From assembly GCA_965234685.1 (NCBI GenBank), contig OZ248539.1:1798001-1862000 (forward strand): DNA of 64,000 bases, read 5' to 3'. Below are positions 24,047 through 32,280 of the stretch, in pieces (positions within the stretch are counted from its first letter, which is position 1; each line of letters begins with the position of its first letter). The stretch comes from Fimbriimonas planktonicus (GTDB lineage Bacteria; Armatimonadota; Fimbriimonadia; Fimbriimonadales; Fimbriimonadaceae). Made by a program: the position numbers and the translations under genes. Below the pieces are notes generated by a model, which was not told where the DNA came from, did not search any database, and was given only the letters and a program-made list of their open reading frames with translations.

Positions 24047-27000
24047 GTGCCTTCGTTTGATCGTGATCTAGTTTCAAGCCGGCTCGAAGAGTTTCGCCGT
24101 AATCTCCTTGACACAAGCCTTAGGAACCGACTGATCAATTTTCGATCAGAGTCCAAGAGTGGAAAGTCCTTGGACAAGGTTATCGTCGTTCGAGGGGAAG
24201 ACCCGAGTGAGATCATTCGCATTCTAGTAACGGATGGGAAGCAGATGAGCTTTGTTGGACGCGCGGACCCTCGAGCGGCGACCGAGGCTTTAGCATTGGA
24301 AGAGATAGAATCAACAGACCCAAACGAGCCCGTAGACCCGACCGACCTAAAACTTAACACGACTGAAACTGCCAACTCACTTCATAGAAAGCTGACAAAA
24401 ATCCATCGTGATGCGAAGGTGTCGCTTGAAGAGCAAGGCGTTAACATCTTATTTCTGGCCCTTGGCAGCTTGGTTTGGTATGAAGACCAGAAGCCTACTG
24501 AAGAGAGACGAGCACCACTCGTTCTCCTTCCAGTAACGCTCGAACGGCTAGCAAGTGGATCCTTCCGAATCCGATGGGACGGAGGCGATCCGATCGGCAA
24601 CCTCTCTATCGCCGCAAAAATCCAGAACGAATATGGCTTCCGATTACCGCCTATCCCGGAAGAGCTCGACTTTCGTGAATATCTTAACGCGATCAGGTCG
24701 GTGATCCGTACCCGACCGTCATGGCACGTTGAAGAAGATGCGGCTAATCTCGCATTCTTCAGTTACGCAAAGTTCCTTATGTATGCGGACCTCGCAACAG
24801 AAAGCTGGCCGCAAGATCGGCAACCTGGGGATCATGCGACCCTTGGCGAACTCTTGGATAGCGGATTTGAGGACCCGGAGCACTCAGTCTCCGAGCACCA
24901 GCTACTAGACGACGTACGGTCCCCGCAGACGGTGTGTGAGGTCTATGACGCGGACGGTAGCCAGACCCTTGCGATTTTGGAGGCTACTACGGGGCGTTCC
25001 ATGATCATCGAGGGTCCGCCCGGGACTGGTAAATCACAAACAATCACAAATCTTATCGCGGAATACATCGACGCTGGGAAGAAAGTTCTATTTGTGGCTG
25101 AGAAAGCTGCGGCGCTTGATGTCGTTTTCAGACGCCTAAAGGAAGCGAATCTTGGGGACGCTTGCTTAGAGCTGCACAGCAACAAGACAAATAAGAGAGC
25201 CTTTTACACCGAGCTAAAGAGGACGGTTTCAATTGCAGCACCCAGAACAGCACGCGCCCAGGCGGACTTGGAGCGCTTGGAGGACCTTCGCAATAAGCTG
25301 AATACTTATTGTGAGGCGGTTAACCAGCCCTTACAACGCAGGCAGATAAGTCCAAGGTTTGCCATGGGAAAGCTCATTGAGTTGGGCAAAGAACCCTCAC
25401 CAGCAGGGCGGCATGACTTCCGACAAATGGAGACTTGGTCACAGCAGGACTTCGAGAATCGGAAAATCATGGTTGAACGCCTCCGCAACCACGTGGCTCG
25501 AATGGGTTCTCCGAGAGAGCACCCGTACTTCGGTTGTACATTGCTTCAAGTTCTCCCGCAAGACAAACTCGACATTGCGCAAATGCTGGCGACCGCGGAG
25601 GAAGCAGTTGAAGCACTGGCTACTTCTGCGACTACGCTCGCGGAGCGGCTGGCTGTCGAGATACCGGTCTTACCTTCAGATGTCGAGAAGCTCGGCGACT
25701 GGGCACGTTTCGTCGCAAATGCTCCCTCCGTCCAAGGGGTTAAAGTTGCAAGCCCAAACTGGCCGATTATAGAGCCTCAAATTCGATCTCTTATTGAGAG
25801 CGGACAAAGACTTGAAGAAGTTTCGAAGCAACTCGGCCAATCGTGTTTGCCATTCGTTGCACAAGATGTGTCGCGGCTAGACAAAATGCTGCAGTTTGAC
25901 GGATTCTTTAGCGGCCCTATCGAAAAAAAACAGCCAGGCAAAGCCCTCCTAGAGCGATTTGGTGTCTCAGTTACATCGGTTCTCTCAGTTTTGGCGGAAG
26001 GTACTGCGGCCGCAGTGGCTGTAGGCATGGCGCCTCCATTGGCTCTTAGTGAAATGGAACCCATCGCCGCTGTTTCGAAGAGGATGGCGACCGCTCCAGA
26101 CCTTCAGCAAGTGCACATCGCCGAGACGTTATGGAGCGAGAGTGCGAATGTCATACGTGAGGCACTTTCGGCAGTTCGGACCGCTCAAAAGCTACGAGAT
26201 CGATACAGTTCGATCCTAAATTCACATGCGTGGGAAGCGAACGTAGCCGACGATATAGAAATATTAGAAAAGCACGGAGCAAGCGTATTCAAATTTCTAA
26301 ATGGTAGCTATCGCGCAAGCATGGCGCGAACCAAGGGACTATTTAAAGAACCTAAAGTCAATACTAACACTCGCTTACAAGCTCTGAAGGCGGTAGAGGA
26401 TGTTCGACAAACCGAACGGACGATCTCAATTCATCGTGGTCGATGTAGTTCGCTTTTCGGGACAAGATGGCAAGGTACCTCATCGGACATCGAGACACTC
26501 GAGTCAATTGCCTCCTGGCTTATCGAGGCTCACGAAGCGGTCCGCGCGGGGAAGCTGCCTATATCTGCTCTTCAAGCCCTTGAGCGAGGAGCCTTGCCTT
26601 CTGCGCTCGGAGAGAGAGCGGATTCACTCCGGACCAATCTTGCTCAAACCGTCAAGGGTCTGCAAGATTTCCTTGCGCTCGGAGCTTCCGAAGGCTTTCA
26701 ACCGATTAACGAACGCTCGCCACTAGAATCCCTCTGGGAATGGATCCTCGACACAGTTAGACCAAACCTTCCCGATTTGAAGAAGCTATCGGGCTCATCA
26801 GATTCGATACGACCGGAGCACTGCAGGATGCTACTCAATCTTGTACTAGAAGCTCAAAGTCTGGAGCCGATCATCAAGTCCGCAAAACCGCTAGAGCTTG
26901 GTCCGCTATGGCAGGGACTGGGCTCGGATTGGCGCGCACTTGACACGGTGCTCCGATGGTTAGTCCAATTTCATGCGGACGTTGATCGCGGCACCTTACC

Positions 27001-29581
27001 TAAAGGCTTGATGCAATTCTTCTCTGAAGAACGCCCTAAAGACGGGCTTAAGGAAGCGGTCACATTGGCACAATCTGATCGAAAGCGCGCTCAAGAAGCC
27101 GTCGAGAAGGTACTTCAGAAAGCCGCATTGCATGATAATCCGGCTTCCTTTACCGAAGACGCTATCGCAATTCAAAGACAGAAAATCAAGAACTGGCGTG
27201 CGCGACTCGAAGATCTGCAGCCTCTAATTGTTTACAACTCTCTATGCGCTCAGGCGACGCAGATTGGTCTCACGGAATCCGTCGAACTTTCACAGGAATG
27301 GGATGAAGCTGCGGTTCATCTCACCTCTGCATTCGAGCGCAGTTGGTACACGGGAGTCATTCGTGAGGCCATGAGTGAACGAGAACCGATTCGCCATTTT
27401 GATCGAGTCGAGCATGAACAAGTTGCACGAGAGTTTCGGGAGCTCGATTCAACACTACTGCTATACAACCGCGCAAAGGTAGCCTTGGCTCATTGGCGAG
27501 GAGTTCCTCGGGATGCCGCCGGCGGCGCGATGGGATGGCTACAAACGCAGTTTGAACTGAAGAAAAGCCATAAGGCGATCCGGATGGCGATGTCCAAAGC
27601 CGGCGATGCCATTCTGGCTATTAAGCCCGTTTTTCTAATGTCGCCAATCTCGGTTGCCATGTACCTTCCGTCAGATGGACCGCGTTTTGATGTTGTCATT
27701 TTCGACGAAGCCTCCCAAGTTAAGCCGGAAGACTCGTTTGGATGCATTCTCCGCGCTCAGCAGACAATCGTTGTCGGAGACACCAAGCAAATGCCGCCAA
27801 CAAGCTTCTTCGACAAGCTAACTGGTGACTCAAGCGAGGATGATGACGAGGAAACTAGCGATCAAGAAATTGGTTCCATGAAGGAACTGGAAAGCGTTCT
27901 TGCAATGATGAGTGCCAAAGTGCCGATCAATAGTCCACGCCGGAGATGGCTCCGATGGCACTATCGCAGCCGGCATGACGCTCTGATTCAAACTAGCAAT
28001 CGCTTGTTCTATGATGACAAGCTCGTTGTGTTCCCTAGTCCATTCCGAGCAGGTGCAGGCTCTGGGTTGGTATTCAGGCACGACTCAACGACCGTTTATG
28101 ATCGCGGTGCTTCAAGAAAGAATCAACTTGAGGCCGCCGCAGTGGCCCGCGCAACACTGAGGCACGTAACGGAATCTCCTACACAAACTCTCGGGATTGC
28201 CGCATTTAGCAAAGCGCAGCAAGAAGCAATACAAGACGAACTCGATATTTTGCGTAAGAGTGAGCCTGCGTTTGCTGAGTTCGATAATCGTCACCCCTTC
28301 GAACCGCTAATCGTCAAGAACCTTGAGAATATTCAGGGAGACGAACGCGATGTCATCTTTATTTCGGTAGGTTACGGAAGAGATCAAGGCGGCTTCATTC
28401 CCGCGAGTTTTGGTCCCCTTAATCGAGACGGCGGCGAGAGGCGCCTGAACGTGCTGATCACTCGCGCTCGGATTCGATGTGAAATCTTCACGAACATACG
28501 TAGTGGCGACGTTCGCTTCGGTGAAGCACGGTCCGCGGGCGTTAGCGCGCTAAGAACTTTCCTTGCGTTCGCTGAAACAGGAACACTCGACGTTCCTGCA
28601 CAAACGGGACATGAGCCACAGTCGCCTTTTGAAGAGGCCGTCCTGACGCGACTGAGAAACCGGGGCTATATCGTCGATCCCCAAGTTGGTAGCTGTGGGT
28701 TCTTTATTGACATGGCTGTGCGTCACCCGGACCGCCCGGAGCAATACGTACTCGGAATTGAGTGCGATGGGGCAATGTATCACCGAGCACGTTCGGCCAG
28801 GGATCGGGACAAGCTACGACAGAAAGTTCTAGAGGATCGCGGTTGGCGCATCCACCGTATTTGGAGCACTGACTGGTTCAATCATGAGGAACGTGAATTT
28901 TCGCGACTGTTGGAATCGGTTGAAGCAGCTATTGCGAATCCGCACTTCTTACTACCTACGAGCAAATATGAGCGCGTGGAAACGCCTTTCCAGGAGCTTG
29001 AGCGTGAGACTGAGTCAGTCGAAGAGACAAATCAAATTGTGTACCAACAGTGCGATCTGACCATCAAACTTGATCGGGACTTGCATGATGTGCCAGCAAG
29101 TTCGATGGGTCTTTGGGTAGCACAAATCGCTGAAGTCGAAGCACCAATTCACTCCGATGAGATCATGAGACGCATTCGAGAAGCAGCCAGAATTGCACGA
29201 TCCGGGAACCGCATTCAGACTGCGGTGAGCAATGGAATACGCTGGGCAGCCAAGCGGTCGTTGGTAGAAACCAGAGGCGCGTTCGTCTTCCTTCCGAATC
29301 AGACTAACGTTCCCGTGCGCTGGCGAGGAGGTTTCTCGAGCAAAAAATTGGAATTCGTTTCGGATGAGGAGATTCAGTCCGCACTTTTAGCAGTAGTAAC
29401 AAGTTCCTTCGGAATTCAGGAAGCAGAAGCAATTCCTTTGAGTGCACGGATGCTTGGTTTTGATCGAACAACTATCCAGATGACCGATCGAATCAGCTCT
29501 TGCGTAAGTCAACTTATTGAGAACAACAAACTAGAGCGACAAGCTGACGTACTCCGTGTGACCAGCGCGACGGCAGATTGA
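24047..29581 (+). CDS. DUF4011-SF1 helicase-Vsr-like nuclease-DUF3320 protein (probable anti-phage)
   Basis: An 1844-residue protein. Order: DUF4011 N-terminal domain (about 1-280; 'EEFRRNLLDTSLRNRLINF'), helicase motif I GPPGTGKSQT (about 322), a roughly 890-residue mostly helical insert, motif II VVIFDEASQ (about 1218), motif III VVGDTKQMPPTSF, motif IV 'WHYRSRHDALI', motif V 'NIQGDERDVI', motif VI 'NVLITRAR', then a Vsr/PD-(D/E)xK-like nuclease (about 1524-1620; 'SPFEEAVLTRLRNRGYIV', 'FIDMAV', 'LGIECDGAMYH', 'IHRIWSTDW') and a DUF3320 domain (about 1680-1750). This layout matches the helicase-DUF4011-Vsr (Hhe) anti-phage type as I recall it. GTG start. Base composition is clearly more A+T-rich than hisF and ftsZ on either side, with many ATA, TTA and AGA codons, which suggests transfer. 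No partner gene. Confidence 0.85.
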   Translation: MPSFDRDLVSSRLEEFRRNLLDTSLRNRLINFRSESKSGKSLDKVIVVRGEDPSEIIRILVTDGKQMSFVGRADPRAATEALALEEIESTDPNEPVDPTDLKLNTTETANSLHRKLTKIHRDAKVSLEEQGVNILFLALGSLVWYEDQKPTEERRAPLVLLPVTLERLASGSFRIRWDGGDPIGNLSIAAKIQNEYGFRLPPIPEELDFREYLNAIRSVIRTRPSWHVEEDAANLAFFSYAKFLMYADLATESWPQDRQPGDHATLGELLDSGFEDPEHSVSEHQLLDDVRSPQTVCEVYDADGSQTLAILEATTGRSMIIEGPPGTGKSQTITNLIAEYIDAGKKVLFVAEKAAALDVVFRRLKEANLGDACLELHSNKTNKRAFYTELKRTVSIAAPRTARAQADLERLEDLRNKLNTYCEAVNQPLQRRQISPRFAMGKLIELGKEPSPAGRHDFRQMETWSQQDFENRKIMVERLRNHVARMGSPREHPYFGCTLLQVLPQDKLDIAQMLATAEEAVEALATSATTLAERLAVEIPVLPSDVEKLGDWARFVANAPSVQGVKVASPNWPIIEPQIRSLIESGQRLEEVSKQLGQSCLPFVAQDVSRLDKMLQFDGFFSGPIEKKQPGKALLERFGVSVTSVLSVLAEGTAAAVAVGMAPPLALSEMEPIAAVSKRMATAPDLQQVHIAETLWSESANVIREALSAVRTAQKLRDRYSSILNSHAWEANVADDIEILEKHGASVFKFLNGSYRASMARTKGLFKEPKVNTNTRLQALKAVEDVRQTERTISIHRGRCSSLFGTRWQGTSSDIETLESIASWLIEAHEAVRAGKLPISALQALERGALPSALGERADSLRTNLAQTVKGLQDFLALGASEGFQPINERSPLESLWEWILDTVRPNLPDLKKLSGSSDSIRPEHCRMLLNLVLEAQSLEPIIKSAKPLELGPLWQGLGSDWRALDTVLRWLVQFHADVDRGTLPKGLMQFFSEERPKDGLKEAVTLAQSDRKRAQEAVEKVLQKAALHDNPASFTEDAIAIQRQKIKNWRARLEDLQPLIVYNSLCAQATQIGLTESVELSQEWDEAAVHLTSAFERSWYTGVIREAMSEREPIRHFDRVEHEQVAREFRELDSTLLLYNRAKVALAHWRGVPRDAAGGAMGWLQTQFELKKSHKAIRMAMSKAGDAILAIKPVFLMSPISVAMYLPSDGPRFDVVIFDEASQVKPEDSFGCILRAQQTIVVGDTKQMPPTSFFDKLTGDSSEDDDEETSDQEIGSMKELESVLAMMSAKVPINSPRRRWLRWHYRSRHDALIQTSNRLFYDDKLVVFPSPFRAGAGSGLVFRHDSTTVYDRGASRKNQLEAAAVARATLRHVTESPTQTLGIAAFSKAQQEAIQDELDILRKSEPAFAEFDNRHPFEPLIVKNLENIQGDERDVIFISVGYGRDQGGFIPASFGPLNRDGGERRLNVLITRARIRCEIFTNIRSGDVRFGEARSAGVSALRTFLAFAETGTLDVPAQTGHEPQSPFEEAVLTRLRNRGYIVDPQVGSCGFFIDMAVRHPDRPEQYVLGIECDGAMYHRARSARDRDKLRQKVLEDRGWRIHRIWSTDWFNHEEREFSRLLESVEAAIANPHFLLPTSKYERVETPFQELERETESVEETNQIVYQQCDLTIKLDRDLHDVPASSMGLWVAQIAEVEAPIHSDEIMRRIREAARIARSGNRIQTAVSNGIRWAAKRSLVETRGAFVFLPNQTNVPVRWRGGFSSKKLEFVSDEEIQSALLAVVTSSFGIQEAEAIPLSARMLGFDRTTIQMTDRISSCVSQLIENNKLERQADVLRVTSATAD

Positions 29582-29701
29582 GCCACCCGGAAATAACCAA
29601 GCACGGTTCGGCTCTGACCACCCCGATCTTGGCCAACGCTTCTCACGTTCTTCCGGGCAACTGATCGATCTCTCGTCCACCTAAATTGATCGCTTTGAAG
29701 G

Positions 29702-30964
29702 TCACCGAACCGTTAGGTAACCGAACTGTTTCACCGTCTGCCCGTCGATCATGATCTCAAAGGTTACCGGGAACGTTCCGACCGTGTTTGCGGGAACATA
29801 AACCTCGAATCCCTGCCGTTCGCGGCCGCGTGGAGCGACGGCGAAGGGCTTCTCGAAACCGTTTAGCAATCTCAATGGTTCGGGAACCGAAACTTTCACT
29901 CGGCCGGTAACTCGCTTGCCGGAGTTAGATCGGATGTAAAAACCTTCCTTGAATGCCTTATCCTGCGCCTCTGTCTTTCGGCGTTGATACACCAAGTCAA
30001 AGTCCACTACCGGAGCGATTCGGTAGCTGGTCTGGATGAGACCTTCGAGGCCATCGCGAAACTTAAGCTGACCACGCACAAGCCGATAGCCTTGGATGGC
30101 ACCGGCGGCGACGGAAGTTTCGTAGTCGAGGAACGCTCGACCCTTGTTGTCGAATGGCGGAAACGGCGCATCGAGCGCATTGGTGTACTCCTTCGCCACA
30201 CCTTCGCTGCGCAAGTTCAGCCGAGCCAAGCCAATCGCATTCGTACCCTCGAAACCAAACCGCAATCGAATCATTTGATTCTCTACGACCGGCTTCCCTT
30301 CGCCTTCTGGCTTGAACACCAGCTTTTCTGGAAGGCCCGCCCCACGCTCGAAGACCGTTTCCACGGCCGTCACCATTCGTGGCAAGTAGGGTTCGGCCGG
30401 AGCCGCCGCGCCGGAAACAACGTCCATTCGCAAACCTATCTTTCGCTTCGGGTCTTCAATAAGGGTCCCGATTCCGGGATCGGTGATGCTCGCTTCGACA
30501 AAGGTCTTCCCTTCCACTGTGCTGGCAGCGGCCACCGAGGACAAGGCAAAACCAGGAATCTCGATCCAGGCTGGTCCGAGCGCACTGGTCGCATTCAAAA
30601 TTCGTCCGCTCACCGTTGGCTTCAGGTTTGCGTCGACGGAAATGCGAATCTCGACGTTATCCTCGCCAATCAGCCAACCGTTGTTGCGAAGGTCAAGCGA
30701 CGTAATGACCGTGCTGCCCGGCTGCATCAGCGCGGCAACGTGAACTTTGCCCGGCTCCCATTGGAAGTATGTGACGTTCGAAACTTCGCTAACGAGGGGA
30801 TCCCATTCTTCCGGCGAAAACTGGCCGTCGATTACGGGAGAAACGGCGATGCGCTTCGATTCAGCGAAGACTTGCGCCGTGGAAAAAGGGTTGGTTTGGC
30901 CGAGCGGCTGCGGTGCCAAATTTGGCACCGCAGCCAGCGAAAGAAGGGCCAGCGGTGTGAGCAT
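29702..30964 (-). CDS. Secreted CBM9-like protein, function unknown
   Basis: A 420-residue protein with a signal peptide (MLTPLALLSLAAVPNL...). Residues about 45-200 resemble a family 9 carbohydrate-binding or sugar-binding DOMON-like sandwich ('PVIDGQFSPEEWDPL', 'NGWLIGEDNVEIRISVD'). The C-terminal part is beta-rich and ends with an Ig-like piece. It starts 18 bp after the ftsZ stop on the same strand and so may be co-transcribed with ftsZ. The codons for the signal peptide contain a 28-bp perfect palindrome. Confidence 0.72.
   Translation of the reverse strand: MLTPLALLSLAAVPNLAPQPLGQTNPFSTAQVFAESKRIAVSPVIDGQFSPEEWDPLVSEVSNVTYFQWEPGKVHVAALMQPGSTVITSLDLRNNGWLIGEDNVEIRISVDANLKPTVSGRILNATSALGPAWIEIPGFALSSVAAASTVEGKTFVEASITDPGIGTLIEDPKRKIGLRMDVVSGAAAPAEPYLPRMVTAVETVFERGAGLPEKLVFKPEGEGKPVVENQMIRLRFGFEGTNAIGLARLNLRSEGVAKEYTNALDAPFPPFDNKGRAFLDYETSVAAGAIQGYRLVRGQLKFRDGLEGLIQTSYRIAPVVDFDLVYQRRKTEAQDKAFKEGFYIRSNSGKRVTGRVKVSVPEPLRLLNGFEKPFAVAPRGRERQGFEVYVPANTVGTFPVTFEIMIDGQTVKQFGYLTVR
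30906..30933. repeat. 28-bp perfect palindrome inside a signal-peptide coding region
   Basis: Half-site GCTGCGGTGCCAAA followed directly by its reverse complement, with no spacer. It lies about 50 bp beyond the ftsZ stop on the minus strand, in the first codons of the next gene. RNA from either strand could fold into a stem of about 12 bp; no T run follows in the minus direction. Confidence 0.85.
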
Positions 30965-30982
30965 ATAGCTCTAGACGAACAA

Positions 30983-32149
30983 CTAGGCGTTTTGACGCTT
31001 ACGATGCTCGCGCAAGAAGGCAGGAATGTCCAAATCGGAGTCATCGAACACTTCGGCGGGGTTTGGTGCCGAAACTCGGCTGGCTCCAGACCGCTCGACC
31101 GACTGGCGATCTACCGAAAGTCTTTCGACCTGCGGAGCTGGCTCTACGGCGGCGACCTGCGGAACCACGACCGTCGTCGGGGCTTCCTTGGCAACTTGTG
31201 CTTCTGGCGTTCCGTGCTCGAATCCGGTGGCAAGCACGGTGATTCGAACCGTGTTCTCCATGCTGGAATCCACCACGGTGCCGAAGTAGATGTTGACGTC
31301 GTCTGCGTCGCAAAGACCCTGAATGTAGGCCATGGCCTCCGTGGTCTCGGCGAGGGTCAGATCGTCGGAGCTGGTGATGTTCACGAGCAAGCCACGTGCA
31401 CCGTGGATCGTCTGCTCGAGCAATGGCGAGTTGGTCGCCGATTGCGCGGCCTGAAGCGCGCGCTGGTCGCCCACGCCGAAACCGATGCCCATAAGCGCTG
31501 GTCCCGCATTCTGCATGACCGCGCGAACGTCGGCAAAGTCGACGTTGATTTGGCCAGGAACGGTGATGATGTCGGAGATGCCCTGAACGCCCTGTCGAAG
31601 CACGTCGTCCGCTACGCGGAACGCATCTACCAAAGTCGCCTTCCGCTCGACCACGTTCATCAGTCGGTCGTTCGGAATCGTGATCATCGTGTCGACTCGG
31701 CCCATGAGGCTGGTGACACCCTGGCTCGCGAGCTTGGCTCGTCGATTGCCTTCAAACAGGAATGGTCGAGTAACAACCGCAACTGTCAGCGCGCCGATCT
31801 CTTTTGCGAGTTCTGCAATCACGGGTGCTGCTCCGGTGCCGGTGCCGCCGCCCATGCCAGCGGTGATGAAGACCATGTCGGCCCCTTCCAAAATCTTGCG
31901 AATATCGTTTCGCGATTCCTCAGCCGCGGCTTTGCCCACTTCGGGGTTTCCGCCGGCTCCGAGGCCGCGCGTCAGGTTTCCACCGAGCTGCAGCTTTCGG
32001 TCTGCATTACTCAGGTCAAGAACCTGAACATCCGTGTTCATGGCGATAAATTCCACGCCTCGGATGCCGCTTTCAATCATTCGCTGGACCGCATTAGATC
32101 CACCGCCGCCAACGCCAATTACTTTTATTACTGCAGTTTGAGAAGTCAA
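30983..32149 (-). CDS. ftsZ: Cell division protein FtsZ
   Basis: A 388-residue tubulin-like GTPase that forms the division ring. Motifs: 'VIKVIGVGGGGSNAV', the signature GGGTGTG at residues 100-106, 'NDRLMNV' and the T7 loop 'NVDFADVRAVM'. A 70-residue variable linker leads to the C-terminal peptide 'DLDIPAFLREHRKRQ', which binds FtsA/SepF/ZipA-type partners. The start is TTG at 32149, supported by GAGGAA seven bases upstream. It is not in a dcw cluster here: the next gene downstream is a secreted CBM9-like protein and the divergent neighbour is a sugar aldolase. Confidence 0.97.
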   Translation of the reverse strand: MTSQTAVIKVIGVGGGGSNAVQRMIESGIRGVEFIAMNTDVQVLDLSNADRKLQLGGNLTRGLGAGGNPEVGKAAAEESRNDIRKILEGADMVFITAGMGGGTGTGAAPVIAELAKEIGALTVAVVTRPFLFEGNRRAKLASQGVTSLMGRVDTMITIPNDRLMNVVERKATLVDAFRVADDVLRQGVQGISDIITVPGQINVDFADVRAVMQNAGPALMGIGFGVGDQRALQAAQSATNSPLLEQTIHGARGLLVNITSSDDLTLAETTEAMAYIQGLCDADDVNIYFGTVVDSSMENTVRITVLATGFEHGTPEAQVAKEAPTTVVVPQVAAVEPAPQVERLSVDRQSVERSGASRVSAPNPAEVFDDSDLDIPAFLREHRKRQNA

Positions 32150-32280
32150 ATCGAGCTTCCTCGCGGACCCAGTGGTCCTTTGTTAAGAATAGAGTGTAGA
32201 CCCGTTGTGTGTGGGTTTGGTGTGGATAACCTTACATTTTAAAGATTTTTAGGTCTTTTCGGGCTAAGCTAACGCACGTC

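Noticed and set aside
29984..32242. 752-residue plus-strand open frame
   Set aside because: It runs antisense across the CBM9-like gene and ftsZ, whose reading is unambiguous. The long frame is a by-product of GC-rich codon use, and its translation is rich in Arg and His with no domain.
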